A DNA stretch of 64,000 bases from positions 558,001 to 622,000 of the forward strand of contig NZ_JAIVAC010000001.1 in the NCBI RefSeq assembly GCF_020171655.1, written 5' to 3'. Below are positions 25,163 through 34,434 of the stretch, piece by piece. The notes under the pieces were generated by a model. It had not been told where the DNA came from. It ran no database searches and was given only the letters and a program-made list of their open reading frames with translations. Numbering within the stretch: position 1 is the first letter of the stretch; each line of letters starts with the position of its first letter. The DNA is from Exiguobacterium aestuarii (GTDB lineage: Bacteria; Bacillota; Bacilli; Exiguobacteriales; Exiguobacteriaceae). The position numbers and the translations under genes are program-made.

Positions 25163-27973
25163 ATGGACACGTATGTGATTGTGGATATAGAGACAACGGG
25201 TCATTCCGTAAAGTCCGGTGATGAACTGATTGAGTTTGCGGCGGTCGTTGTACAAGATGGTGAAGTGATCGAGCGCTACAGCACCTTGATTCGACCGGGT
25301 CGACCAATCCCACCTTTTATTACGCAATTAACAACGATTAGCGATGATGACGTAAGTGATGCACCAACATTTGAAGAAGTGATTCCCGACATTTGGAAAA
25401 TGCTAGATGGACGGGTATTTGTCGCGCATAACGTCGCATTTGATTTAACTTTTTTAAACGAGAGCCTTGAACAAGCTGGCTATCTTTCGTTTCAGGGGAG
25501 AGCCATTGATACGGTTGAACTCGCTCGTATCCTCTACCCGACACTTGAGAGTCACGCCTTAGAAGCATTATCCGAGACGTTCGACCTTGTACATACAGAC
25601 GCACACCGCGCACTCAGTGATGCGGAGGCGACAGCCGAGCTTTTTATCCGAATGCTCGAGCGCTTGCGCAACTTACCGGTCGTGACATTGAAACGACTTC
25701 GCGACTTGTCTGAGTCGTGGACGAGTCACGTCGAGCCGTTGCTCGATGAAATCATCCTCGAGGTTGGGATTCGACCAGACGACGAAACGCGTTTTGATAT
25801 TCATCGAAAGATTGCGTTACACCGTCCAAGCGATACGTTCGTTCCGGCAGAAGAACGAGAGCCATTTGAACCGTTTCTCCTTCGCACAATCGAAGAAACG
25901 CTCCCGTCAATCTTTGATCAATTTGAGCCGAGACAAAGTCAATTTGAAATGATGCGTCACGTCTATAAAGCGTTAGACGACGAAGAAACGTTGTTAGTCG
26001 AAGCGGGGACGGGAACCGGGAAGACGTTGGCGTACTTAATCCCGAGTGCCCATCATGCACTTGAGACGAAGCGCCCTGTCGTCATCAGTACGCATACGAT
26101 TCAATTACAGGAACAGCTCCTGAACCGGGATTTGCCGGTACTTCGACAAATCTTTCCGGAAATTGAATTCACCTTGTTAAAAGGAAGACGGAACTATATT
26201 GATTTACGTAAATTCGAGATGGTACTCGATGAGTCGAATGATGGATTGTTGGTTTCGATGTGTAAGGCGATGGTACTCGTCTGGTTAACCGAGACTGAGA
26301 CGGGGGATTTAGAGGAACTTTCATTCCCAGGATCTGCGACACAAGGTCCAGCTTCTTTTAAACGGTTGATTCAAGCTGATGCTTCAAGTGAATTCGGACG
26401 GTTCGACCCTTGGTATAGCCGAGATTTCTTCACAAAAGCCGTCCTCCGTTCGAAAGAAGCAGATTTGATTGTGACGAATCACGCGCTCTTGTTCTCTGAT
26501 TTACAACATCAGGCAGGTATCTTACCGACCGATACACCGCTCGTCTTAGACGAGGCACATCAAGTCGAAGAAGTGGCCTCTCACCATTTCGGTGTGACGT
26601 TTGATGCCATCCAATTTGATCGGTTGTTCAAATGGTTCGGATACGGTGCGGACGGGAAGTTTCATTCTCGGATCATTCAGCTAGCCGATTTGACGTCTGT
26701 GACAGAAGAGGCAGAAGCATTCAGTCAACAGATTGATTCTGCGCTCGCACGGGTCGAGGAAGAGCTCGAAGACCTCTTGACGGCACTACAGTCGCTAGGA
26801 AAGAAAAAAGAACCTCGGCAAACTGTTCGATTCGAGCGAGAAGGCGCATCATTCAGACCGATTCGTGAAGTGGCGAATCGATTAGAGGACAAGTTACGTA
26901 CACTACGGACGTCACTCAGACATCTACATCGACTGCTCGATGAGCGTAAAGAACACATGACGTTCAAACAACGCGCGCTTTTGAGTGATTTGAAAACATT
27001 GATTAGCGACGTCCGTGAGCTCGAAAGTGTCATTTATGAGACGATGCTGACACGTAATGATGATGCGGTCAGTTGGGTCGAGTTGAATTTAGGAAACCGT
27101 AAGTTGACATCGGTCTACACGCAACCGGTTGAAATCGGTCCGTTGCTGCACGAACGATTATTTAAGAAGAGACCGACGATTTTGACGTCGGCGACGATGA
27201 CGGTCTCGGGCAAATTTAGTTTTATGGAACGACGACTCGGACTTGAAGGAGAACCGGTCAGACGAGTCGTATTGCCTTCGCCGTTCAACTTTAAAGAACA
27301 GGCAAAACTGTTTGTTCCGTCAGACTTCCCATTGATCAATGATGTGCCGCTTCCTCAGTTCGTCGATCAGACCGCTCAATCGATTGTTCAAATTGCAAAC
27401 GTGACAAAAGGACGGATGCTCGTCCTCTTCACCTCGAATGAATTGTTACGTCTCACTTACGAACAAGTAAAAGATCATCTCGACCCTTCGTATACGCTAC
27501 TTGCACAAGGAGTCAGTGGGGGATCGCGAAGCCGATTGACGAAACAGTTCAAGCGGATGGAACAGTCGATTTTATTCGGGACGGCCAGCTTTTGGGAAGG
27601 TGTCGATATTCCGGGTGAGGCGTTGACCTGTCTCGTCATCGTGCGTCTGCCGTTCGCGCCGCCCGATCAACCAATCATGCAAGCACGTTCGGAAAAAATT
27701 GAATCGATGGGGAAATCTCCATTCTTCGAACTTTCGCTTCCTCAAGCAGTCATCCGTTTCAAACAAGGTGTCGGACGATTAATTCGATCGAAATCGGACT
27801 ACGGTGCGATTTTTGTGTTCGATCGTCGGGTCGAGACGACTCGTTACGGGAAACAGTTCATCAATAGCTTACCGAAGGTGGACCGGATTGAAGGGACGCT
27901 AGAGACATCTCTATCCGAGTTAGAATTGTTTTTAGATGAAAAGGAAAACTCTGTGGCAAGAAATGATAGATAA
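25163..27973 (+). CDS. dinG: DinG-type helicase with N-terminal DEDD exonuclease domain
   Basis: The N-terminal 170 or so residues are a DnaQ-like 3'-5' exonuclease (IVDIETTG with Asp8 and Glu10, later HNVAFDLTF and HTDAHRALSDAEA). The rest is an XPD/DinG-like superfamily 2 helicase: Walker A AGTGTGKT near 280-287, the DEAH box LDEAHQVEE, and late motifs GTASFWEGVDIPG and QGVGRLIRS. No four-cysteine iron-sulfur cluster is visible, as in other Gram-positive DinG proteins. Length 936. In B. subtilis dinG likewise follows panD. Its role in DNA repair is less clear than in E. coli. Confidence 0.95.
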   Translation: MDTYVIVDIETTGHSVKSGDELIEFAAVVVQDGEVIERYSTLIRPGRPIPPFITQLTTISDDDVSDAPTFEEVIPDIWKMLDGRVFVAHNVAFDLTFLNESLEQAGYLSFQGRAIDTVELARILYPTLESHALEALSETFDLVHTDAHRALSDAEATAELFIRMLERLRNLPVVTLKRLRDLSESWTSHVEPLLDEIILEVGIRPDDETRFDIHRKIALHRPSDTFVPAEEREPFEPFLLRTIEETLPSIFDQFEPRQSQFEMMRHVYKALDDEETLLVEAGTGTGKTLAYLIPSAHHALETKRPVVISTHTIQLQEQLLNRDLPVLRQIFPEIEFTLLKGRRNYIDLRKFEMVLDESNDGLLVSMCKAMVLVWLTETETGDLEELSFPGSATQGPASFKRLIQADASSEFGRFDPWYSRDFFTKAVLRSKEADLIVTNHALLFSDLQHQAGILPTDTPLVLDEAHQVEEVASHHFGVTFDAIQFDRLFKWFGYGADGKFHSRIIQLADLTSVTEEAEAFSQQIDSALARVEEELEDLLTALQSLGKKKEPRQTVRFEREGASFRPIREVANRLEDKLRTLRTSLRHLHRLLDERKEHMTFKQRALLSDLKTLISDVRELESVIYETMLTRNDDAVSWVELNLGNRKLTSVYTQPVEIGPLLHERLFKKRPTILTSATMTVSGKFSFMERRLGLEGEPVRRVVLPSPFNFKEQAKLFVPSDFPLINDVPLPQFVDQTAQSIVQIANVTKGRMLVLFTSNELLRLTYEQVKDHLDPSYTLLAQGVSGGSRSRLTKQFKRMEQSILFGTASFWEGVDIPGEALTCLVIVRLPFAPPDQPIMQARSEKIESMGKSPFFELSLPQAVIRFKQGVGRLIRSKSDYGAIFVFDRRVETTRYGKQFINSLPKVDRIEGTLETSLSELELFLDEKENSVARNDR

Positions 27974-28036
27974 CGCTAGGCATCATGATGTTATCGTTTT
28001 ATAATGATACGTATAGGTTTTGGAGGAGGAGTCAAC

Positions 28037-28222
28037 ATGAATTCGAATATTGAGACGCTTGCGAGTGTACGCATCGAACCGACTGCGGACGTTTATAAGA
28101 TTGTCGATTTATTGAATCGGACGTTAAAAAGTCAAGATTTGATGTTCGGCCTTTCGCTTGAGAAGAAAGTGAATGATCCGAAGAAGGAAGAGATGGTCTT
28201 CACCATCTATCGTACAGAATGA
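28037..28222 (+). CDS. ypmA: YpmA-like small protein (DUF4264)
   Basis: This 61-residue soluble protein reads MNSNIETLASVRIEPTADVY followed by KIVDLLNRTLKSQDLMFGLS, matching the small YpmA proteins found between dinG and ypmB in Bacillales. The ATG at 28037 is seven bases after GGAGGAGG. A TATAAT box lies at 28000-28005, but no good -35 is seen. Its stop overlaps the ypmB start (ATGA). Function unknown. Confidence 0.8.
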   Translation: MNSNIETLASVRIEPTADVYKIVDLLNRTLKSQDLMFGLSLEKKVNDPKKEEMVFTIYRTE

Positions 28223-28704
28223 CCAGAAAAACAAAATGGATCGTCTCGTTACTGGCGGCACTGCTCGGTGTCGTCCTTGTCTTTAGCGTGATGTATCGAT
28301 TCACGATTGGACACACAGAAAATCAAAAAGAGCAACTCATCGAGCAAGCGATGATTCGATTGAACGAGGAATCGCCAGACGTTCAAGTAGGGCAAGGAGA
28401 GCTGTTCAATGGGACAGAGGCATACGTCGTTTTTCCGGAAGCGGACGGAGACTCGATTTGGTTCGTTCCACTCGATGACGAGTTCGAGATTGAACAACGT
28501 GAAATTGGTGAAGTGAATGCGAATGACGTCTGCGCTCGTTCTGTCGAAGATACAGGCGGACAACTTATCAGTTGTAAGTACGGATTCGACGAGAGAGCAC
28601 TCGTCGAAGTGGTCACAAAGGCAGACGCATCTTATACGTATTCGTATTACACGTTACAGACTGGAGAGTTTATTCGACGCGTCCAATTGACCGATCAAAT
28701 GTGA
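28219..28704 (+). CDS. ypmB: YpmB-like membrane-anchored protein (PepSY/DUF5590 type)
   Basis: The 161-residue protein has one N-terminal membrane helix (about residues 8-28) and an extracytoplasmic domain. The sequence LIEQAMIRLNEESPDV and the later YSYYTLQTGEFI fit the tandem PepSY-like fold of YpmB, but similarity is modest and the assignment rests partly on its place between ypmA and aspB. Two cysteines (in NDVCARS and ISCKYG) outside the membrane could form a disulfide. Function unknown. Confidence 0.75.
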   Translation: MTRKTKWIVSLLAALLGVVLVFSVMYRFTIGHTENQKEQLIEQAMIRLNEESPDVQVGQGELFNGTEAYVVFPEADGDSIWFVPLDDEFEIEQREIGEVNANDVCARSVEDTGGQLISCKYGFDERALVEVVTKADASYTYSYYTLQTGEFIRRVQLTDQM

Positions 28705-28724
28705 CGAATTAGAGGGGGATAATG

Positions 28725-29912
28725 ATGGAACATCTATTAGCGAAACGAGTGAAACAACTCACGCCGTCGACAACATTAGCGATTACAGCTAAAGCAAAGG
28801 CGCTTAAGGCTTCAGGCAAAGATGTCATTGGACTCGGTGCAGGTGAGCCTGATTTCAATACACCGGAACGAATCATCGATGCTGCGTGTCAAGCGGCTCG
28901 TGATGGCGATACGAAATATACACCATCAGGCGGTACTGTCGCGTTGAAGGACGCCATCATTGAAAAAACGAAGCGAGACAGCCAGTTGACGTTTGGGCGC
29001 AATGAAGTAATGGTCGCTTCAGGTGCAAAACATGCGCTCTACGCATTGTTCCAAGCGATTTTAGATGAAGGTGACGAAGTCATCGTCCCGACACCTTACT
29101 GGGTCAGTTATCCAGAACAAATCAAACTCGCTGACGGTGTACCTGTATATGTCGATACAAATGAAGACACATCCTTCAAATTGACACCTGAACTTCTCGA
29201 ACGTGCAATTACAGATCGTACGAAGGCAGTCATTTTGAACAGTCCTTCAAACCCGACAGGAATGATTTACACGAAAGAAGAGCTACAGGCACTAGCTGAT
29301 GTCGTTCTTCGACATAATCTTCTCGTCGTGAGCGATGAAATTTATGAGAAGTTGATTTACGGTGACGCTGAATTCGTATCGATTGCGACATTACCCAACA
29401 TGCGTGAACGTACGATCATCATCAACGGTGTCTCAAAGTCTCATGCGATGACAGGGTGGCGTATCGGATATGCCGTTGGTGATGCGACAATCATCAGCGC
29501 GATGACAAACTTAGCTTCCCACTCGACATCAAACCCGACATCTGTCGCTCAGGCGGCAGCGGTTGAGGCATACAATGGACCACAGGATGATGTAGAGATG
29601 ATGCGTCAGTCGTTTGAAGAGCGACTCGACATCGTTTACAACCGTCTCGAACAAATTCCAGGAATCACTTGCTTGAAGCCACAAGGTGCATTTTACTTAT
29701 ATGCCAATGCGAAAGTTGCCGCGACTGAGAGTGGATACGACACAGTCGATGCTTGGTGCGAGGCAGTACTTGAAGAGGCAAACGTGGCACTTGTTCCAGG
29801 CTCTGGTTTTGGACAGGAAGACTACGTACGATTATCATATGCAACAGAATTAAAACGCGTATTAGAAGCGCTCGATCGAGTAGAAGACTTCATTACGAAG
29901 CGCACTCGATAA
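28725..29912 (+). CDS. aspB: Aspartate aminotransferase (class I aminotransferase)
   Basis: AspB exchanges amino groups between aspartate and 2-oxoglutarate using pyridoxal phosphate. The PLP lysine lies in [15 protein letters not shown], and other signatures are [35 protein letters not shown] and a final LVPGSGFG with RLSYA. Length 395. Start chosen at the second of two ATGs because GAGGGGG is six bases upstream. In B. subtilis aspB lies between ypmB and asnS, as here. Substrate specificity is inferred from family and place. Confidence 0.94.
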   Translation: MEHLLAKRVKQLTPSTTLAITAKAKALKASGKDVIGLGAGEPDFNTPERIIDAACQAARDGDTKYTPSGGTVALKDAIIEKTKRDSQLTFGRNEVMVASGAKHALYALFQAILDEGDEVIVPTPYWVSYPEQIKLADGVPVYVDTNEDTSFKLTPELLERAITDRTKAVILNSPSNPTGMIYTKEELQALADVVLRHNLLVVSDEIYEKLIYGDAEFVSIATLPNMRERTIIINGVSKSHAMTGWRIGYAVGDATIISAMTNLASHSTSNPTSVAQAAAVEAYNGPQDDVEMMRQSFEERLDIVYNRLEQIPGITCLKPQGAFYLYANAKVAATESGYDTVDAWCEAVLEEANVALVPGSGFGQEDYVRLSYATELKRVLEALDRVEDFITKRTR

Positions 29913-29926
29913 GCGAAAGGATGGAA

Positions 29927-31234
29927 ATGAATATGACAACAATTTCGATTAACCAATTTAAAGACTATGAAGGACAGACGGTCCGCGTCGGAGCTTGGAT
30001 TGCCAACAAACGTTCTAGCGGGAAAATTGCATTCCTTCAACTACGTGACGGTAGTGGATTTGCACAAGCGGTCGTCGTGAAGGCTGACGTCTCCGAAGAA
30101 TTGTTCACTTTTGCTAAAGGTGTGACACAAGAGACTTCTGTCTGGGTGACAGGTAACGTCAAGTCGGATGGTGGACGTACACCACTCGGATTTGAATTAG
30201 AAGTGACAGATGTAGAAGTGATTGCAGAGTCAGTGGATTACCCAATCACACCGAAAGAACATGGAACAGAATTCTTGATGGATAACCGTCACTTATGGCT
30301 CCGTTCACGTCGCCAACACGCGATTATGAAAGTGCGTAACGAAATCATTCGTGCGACGTATGAATTCTTTAATAAAGAAGGATTCGTCAAAATCGATCCG
30401 CCAATCCTTACGAGCAGTGCACCTGAGGGCACGACAGAGTTGTTCGAGACAGACTATTTCGGTCAATCCGCTTACCTCTCACAGACGGGCCAATTGTATA
30501 TGGAAGCCGCTGCAATGGCACTCGGTAAAGTATTCTCGTTCGGACCAACTTTCCGTGCAGAGAAATCAAAAACGCGTCGTCACTTGATTGAGTTCTGGAT
30601 GATTGAGCCAGAGATGGCGTTCTTCGATCACGACATGAACCTTGAGATTCAAGAGCAATACGTCTCATATATCGCACAATCAGCGCTTGAGAACTGTAAG
30701 GATGAACTTGAATTCCTTGGACGTGACCTTGAGAAGTTGGCACAAGTGAAGGCACCTTTCCCACGTGTCCGTTACGAAGAGGCAATCAAATTCTTGAAAT
30801 CAGAAGGATTCGACGATATCGAATACGGCGACGATTTCGGTGCACCGCATGAGACGGCGATTGCTAACGCGCACGACCAGCCAGTTTTCATCACGCACTG
30901 GCCAAAAGAAATTAAACCGTTCTACATGAAAGTGGACCCTGAAAATCCTGAGCTCGTTCTTTGCGCAGACTTGATTGCACCAGAAGGATATGGAGAAATC
31001 ATCGGGGGGTCTCAACGTGAAGACGATTACGACCGTCTAAAAGAGGAGATCATTAAAGAAGGTCTTGATGAAACAGATGCATACGACTGGTATCTCGAGC
31101 TTCGTCAATACGGTTCGGTCCCACACTCTGGTTTCGGACTCGGACTCGAGCGTACGGTTGCATGGATTAGTGGAATCGAGCATATCCGTGAAGCCATTCC
31201 ATTCCCACGTTTATTAAACCGAATCCACCCTTAA
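29927..31234 (+). CDS. asnS: Asparaginyl-tRNA synthetase
   Basis: AsnS charges tRNA-Asn. The OB-fold anticodon-binding domain is at the N-terminus ([24 protein letters not shown]), and the class II catalytic core contains motif 2 ([19 protein letters not shown]) and motif 3 ([13 protein letters not shown]). Length about 435. The start could be any of three ATGs between 29921 and 29933; the one at 29927 has the best spacing from AAAGGATGG. It directly follows aspB, as in B. subtilis. No T-box leader is present. Confidence 0.96.
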   Translation: MNMTTISINQFKDYEGQTVRVGAWIANKRSSGKIAFLQLRDGSGFAQAVVVKADVSEELFTFAKGVTQETSVWVTGNVKSDGGRTPLGFELEVTDVEVIAESVDYPITPKEHGTEFLMDNRHLWLRSRRQHAIMKVRNEIIRATYEFFNKEGFVKIDPPILTSSAPEGTTELFETDYFGQSAYLSQTGQLYMEAAAMALGKVFSFGPTFRAEKSKTRRHLIEFWMIEPEMAFFDHDMNLEIQEQYVSYIAQSALENCKDELEFLGRDLEKLAQVKAPFPRVRYEEAIKFLKSEGFDDIEYGDDFGAPHETAIANAHDQPVFITHWPKEIKPFYMKVDPENPELVLCADLIAPEGYGEIIGGSQREDDYDRLKEEIIKEGLDETDAYDWYLELRQYGSVPHSGFGLGLERTVAWISGIEHIREAIPFPRLLNRIHP

Positions 31235-31239
31235 CGATT

Positions 31240-31270
31240 AATCGGGGAAGACGTCATGTCCTCCCCGATT
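31240..31270 (+). other. Strong inverted repeat between asnS and dnaD
   Basis: AATCGGGGA pairs with TCCCCGATT. No T-run follows (GATGTGTCTT), so this is at best a weak terminator or an mRNA-end stabilising hairpin. Confidence 0.6.
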
Positions 31271-31296
31271 GATGTGTCTTAGAAAGGAAGTGCGAC

Positions 31297-31881
31297 ATGG
31301 ATGCACATCAATTGATTCAATTATTCGAGCAAAGTCCGGTCGTTATTCCGCGCAAACTGTTCACTGACGCTAGACGACTCGACTTATCGCCTGTCGAATT
31401 CAGTCTCATCGTCCATCTTCTTGAAATGACGGGGGAAGGCATCGTCATGCCACTCCCGAGCGAGTTAGGGAAACGGTTGAACGTCTCTGAGAATGAGGCG
31501 CGTTCTGTGTTACTCGGCTTGTTGCAAAAAGAATTGATTGCCATTGACGCGTCAGGGAATAGCGAGCGATATAGTCTATTACCCTTATTTGAGGCGTTAC
31601 AAGGAGAAGAAAAAATCGCACCGCAACAGACGCTGAATGAAAATATCATCCATACGTTCGAACGAGAATTTGGCACAATCACTCCGTTTGAAATTGAACA
31701 AATCGTCGGGTGGATGACGGAAGATAATTTCAGCGAAGAACTAATTATGGCCGCGTTACGCGAAGCGAAACTTCGGAATGTTCGAAACTTCAAATACATG
31801 GATAAAATCTTACGCGTCTGGCAGGACCATCAAGTCGAGACGCTTGAGGATGTCGTGGAATATCAACGGAGGAATAAATGA
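31297..31881 (+). CDS. dnaD: DNA replication initiation protein DnaD
   Basis: DnaD helps load the replicative helicase at origins and at stalled forks in low-G+C Gram-positive bacteria. The N-terminal winged-helix DDBH1 domain (about 1-90) contains RLDLSPVEFSLIVHLLEM, and the C-terminal DDBH2 domain (about 105-185) has TFEREFGTITPFEIEQIVGWM and the YxxxIL-type end KYMDKILRVW. At 194 residues it is somewhat shorter than the B. subtilis protein. nth overlaps its stop by four bases, the same pair as in B. subtilis. Confidence 0.94.
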   Translation: MDAHQLIQLFEQSPVVIPRKLFTDARRLDLSPVEFSLIVHLLEMTGEGIVMPLPSELGKRLNVSENEARSVLLGLLQKELIAIDASGNSERYSLLPLFEALQGEEKIAPQQTLNENIIHTFEREFGTITPFEIEQIVGWMTEDNFSEELIMAALREAKLRNVRNFKYMDKILRVWQDHQVETLEDVVEYQRRNK

Positions 31882-32540
31882 TGTTGACGAAAGTCCAGTT
31901 ACAAGAAGTGTCTGATACGATGAGGCAAATGTTCCCGGATGCGCATTGCGAACTGACGCATCAAAATCCATTCGAATTAGTGGTCGCCGTGGCCCTCTCC
32001 GCCCAAGCGACGGATGCCCTCGTCAACAAGGTGACACCGGGCTTATTTGAAGCGTTTCCGACAGTCGAAGCGATGGCTGCGGCAGACGTTTCGGAGATTG
32101 AGGCGTTGATCAAACGCATTGGATTGTATCGGAACAAAGCGAAGAACGTGAAGGCACTCTCTGAAAAAATCGTGAACGAGCATGGCGGCATCGTGCCGTC
32201 GGACCGGGCATCACTTGAGGCCCTTCCAGGTGTCGGTCGTAAAACGGCCAACGTCGTCCTGTCGGTCGCGTTCCATGAACCGGCCTTTGCGGTCGATACC
32301 CACGTCGAGCGGGTGTCGAAGCGTCTTGGCATTTGCCGCTGGAAAGATAACGTCCGTCAAGTCGAGGATACGTTGATGAAGAAGTTCCCACGAGAGGAGT
32401 GGTCACAACTCCATCATCAATTTATTTTCTTCGGACGCTATCATTGTAAAGCCCAGAGACCTGCCTGTGAGACGTGCCCGCTTCTTCATATGTGTCGGGA
32501 AGGAAAGAAACGAATGAAATCCGCGAAAGTCACGACATAA
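31878..32540 (+). CDS. nth: Endonuclease III
   Basis: Nth is a DNA glycosylase and AP lyase for oxidised pyrimidines. The helix-hairpin-helix LPGVGRKTANVVL carries the catalytic lysine, and VDTHVERVSKRL carries the catalytic aspartate. The iron-sulfur cluster cysteines are all present: 190, 197, 200 and 206. Length 220. The ATG at 31878 overlaps the dnaD stop; a second ATG follows at once. In B. subtilis ypoC comes next; here it is missing. Confidence 0.96.
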   Translation: MMLTKVQLQEVSDTMRQMFPDAHCELTHQNPFELVVAVALSAQATDALVNKVTPGLFEAFPTVEAMAAADVSEIEALIKRIGLYRNKAKNVKALSEKIVNEHGGIVPSDRASLEALPGVGRKTANVVLSVAFHEPAFAVDTHVERVSKRLGICRWKDNVRQVEDTLMKKFPREEWSQLHHQFIFFGRYHCKAQRPACETCPLLHMCREGKKRMKSAKVTT

Positions 32541-32576
32541 AAAATGCATCGGCACATGTGTGTCGATGCATTTTTG
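32541..32576. terminator. Bidirectional terminator between nth and the DUF3800 gene
   Basis: AAAATGCATCG and CGATGCATTTT pair around GCACATGTGTGT, with A-run before and T-run after, between convergent genes. Confidence 0.9.
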
Positions 32577-32578
32577 TG

Positions 32579-33430
32579 TTAATGATTCCAAGGATGGTCG
32601 CTCCACTCACGACGCTTTTTCGTGATGGGTACCTTTTTGAAGCCCCAGTTGCGGAAATCTTGGTCTGGACTTTCTTTACGAATGTAAATTTTGTCCTTGA
32701 TTGCTTTAAAGATTCGGTTCTCGTCCCCATAATGGACGAACCGTGGTTTTACCTCGATCACACCTCGACGGACACGTGAAAGTGGGAGACAGACGAGGTC
32801 AGCGATTTCTAAACCGGATTGATACATCGTGTTCTGTTTCTCAGAGAAGATGAACCCTTTAATTTTTTGACGACTCTTTTCGACATCGAGATGGACCGTG
32901 CCCGAGTTGAAAATATCAAAAAATGCTTTTTGAATGAGTAAGTTCTGGTAATCATCTCGTGATTCGAGGACGACGCGTGCACTGACCGCCTCTGTTTCCT
33001 CTAAGAACGCATAGAACGACTTCATCAAGTGGGCGAAGGCGACTACATACGGATCTTTTGGCGTCGAATAAAAGTCATGTAGTTTTTGTTTATCGACTTC
33101 AACACTGACGATGGTACAATCGATTCCTCGCAAAAAATCAGGTAGCTTGTCCCAAAAATCACGCAACATGTCGATCGTGATGCCATCTTCTTTCCCATAA
33201 GGATGCTCGGCTTTTAAAATTTCTTTTAAATGAAGCGGGATTTGCTCGGTTTTAAAAACATCTCGCTTGAACGCGTGAAGACGTCGCTTCAATTCACATG
33301 GCATTCCAGTCTCATCCGCATCGATTGAATATTTGTACTCCATCAGAACACCAGTCAAATTGAACTGCGTGTTTCCTTTCGGTGTACCTGTTTCGTCGAC
33401 GAACATGACATACTTCTTTCCACTTTCCAT
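32579..33430 (-). CDS. DUF3800 family protein
   Basis: This 283-residue protein opens with KKYVMFVDETGTP, the acidic first strand typical of DUF3800 (an RNase H-like fold), and ends with QSGLEIADLVCLPLSRVRRG, matching the second conserved block with Asp. These acidic residues suggest metal-dependent nuclease chemistry, but no activity is proven. DUF3800 genes are often found in accessory or mobile regions. It stands alone, in opposite orientation to its neighbours, where B. subtilis has ypoC. The ATG at 33430 follows GGAGGGATTGG; an ATG-less longer frame continues upstream but lacks a ribosome binding site. Confidence 0.8.
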   Translation of the reverse strand: MESGKKYVMFVDETGTPKGNTQFNLTGVLMEYKYSIDADETGMPCELKRRLHAFKRDVFKTEQIPLHLKEILKAEHPYGKEDGITIDMLRDFWDKLPDFLRGIDCTIVSVEVDKQKLHDFYSTPKDPYVVAFAHLMKSFYAFLEETEAVSARVVLESRDDYQNLLIQKAFFDIFNSGTVHLDVEKSRQKIKGFIFSEKQNTMYQSGLEIADLVCLPLSRVRRGVIEVKPRFVHYGDENRIFKAIKDKIYIRKESPDQDFRNWGFKKVPITKKRREWSDHPWNH

Positions 33431-33805
33431 CCAATCCCTCCAAAACGGCTTAACAGTAACGTCTTTAAGCATTCTATTTTATTTCCGAATGATGATTCGG
33501 TCAATCAATTGCACAGGTATTGCACACTTTTTTTCAGAATGACATCAATTAGGTTTATCAATGTACAATCTTGGTTAAACAGAAGAGGTGCTATTATCAT
33601 AGAAAAACAATCAAGTCTTACGTGACGAGAGCTTTTCAATTTGGATACACAATCGCTTACATACTAGTTTAACATACGGGAGTTTGGTACGATATGTGTT
33701 GCGGTAAATCCACACAAGTGTCGACCGACAGAAGTCGACAATCAGACCTGAGACGGAAGGAACGAGTGGACCGACCTGTTAATATGTATGTATGGGGTGA
33801 CGACA
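33431..33805. other. Intergenic region between the DUF3800 gene and recU
   Basis: About 375 bases without a convincing gene, between divergent genes. It holds a likely recU promoter at 33571-33597 and a perfect hairpin: TGTCGAC (33719-33725) and GTCGACA (33734-33740) around an eight-base loop. No T-run follows the hairpin. Otherwise nothing recognisable was seen. Confidence 0.7.
33571..33597 (+). promoter_or_regulatory. Possible promoter of recU-ponA
   Basis: TTGGTT (33571-33576), 15 bases, then TATTAT (33592-33597) with an extended TGC in front. This would give a leader of about 200 bases. Confidence 0.5.
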
Positions 33806-34414
33806 TTGTTCCATTATCCAAACGGTAAAAAAGCAAAAGTGACAAAGACACCAAAGGAGGAAGGAATTTCGAAACAACCCTCGAATTCTCCAACCTATGC
33901 GAATCGCGGAATGAATTTGGAGACATTGTTGAATGAAACGAATGAATTTTATCGAATCCATCAACGAGCCGTCATTCATAAGAAACCGACACCGCTACAA
34001 ATCGTCAAAGTCGATTACCCCAAACGAAGTGCAGCCAAGGTGACGGAAGCCTATTTCAAACAGGCATCTACGACTGACTATAATGGGGTGTATCGCGGCA
34101 AGTACATTGACTTTGAAGCGAAAGAAACGAATAATAAGACGTCGTTTCCGCTCGGCAACTTTCACGAGCACCAGATTGAACACATGCGCGAGTGCGAACG
34201 CCATGGAGGGATTTGTTTTGTCATCATCCGCTTTAGTCGCTATAATACGCAATATGTATTGACCACGGAACAACTTGTTCAGTGGTGGGAACAACGATTG
34301 ACGGGACGCAAGTCAATTCCACTTCGTTTTATCGAAGAGGAAGCGATTGAAGTTCCGACGAGAGCCTTGCCGTCGATTGACTATTTGGCGGTGCTCGATC
34401 AATGGCTCGATTGA
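33806..34414 (+). CDS. recU: Holliday junction resolvase RecU
   Basis: RecU cuts Holliday junctions during recombination and repair in low-G+C Gram-positive bacteria. The core [34 protein letters not shown], then [20 protein letters not shown] with the catalytic acidic residues and [18 protein letters not shown] match the family. Start is uncertain: TTG at 33806 gives MFHYPNGK, aligned with the usual RecU N-terminus, and follows GGGGTGA; GTG (33797) or ATG (33788) in the same frame are alternatives. It is followed by ponA, a conserved pair. Confidence 0.94.
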   Translation: MFHYPNGKKAKVTKTPKEEGISKQPSNSPTYANRGMNLETLLNETNEFYRIHQRAVIHKKPTPLQIVKVDYPKRSAAKVTEAYFKQASTTDYNGVYRGKYIDFEAKETNNKTSFPLGNFHEHQIEHMRECERHGGICFVIIRFSRYNTQYVLTTEQLVQWWEQRLTGRKSIPLRFIEEEAIEVPTRALPSIDYLAVLDQWLD

Positions 34415-34434
34415 ATAGAAGGAGTGAACCATGA

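Noticed and set aside
27969-28000. GATAAC/GTTATC hairpin after dinG as a terminator.
   Set aside because: The stem has only six pairs with a long loop and four T; too weak to call.
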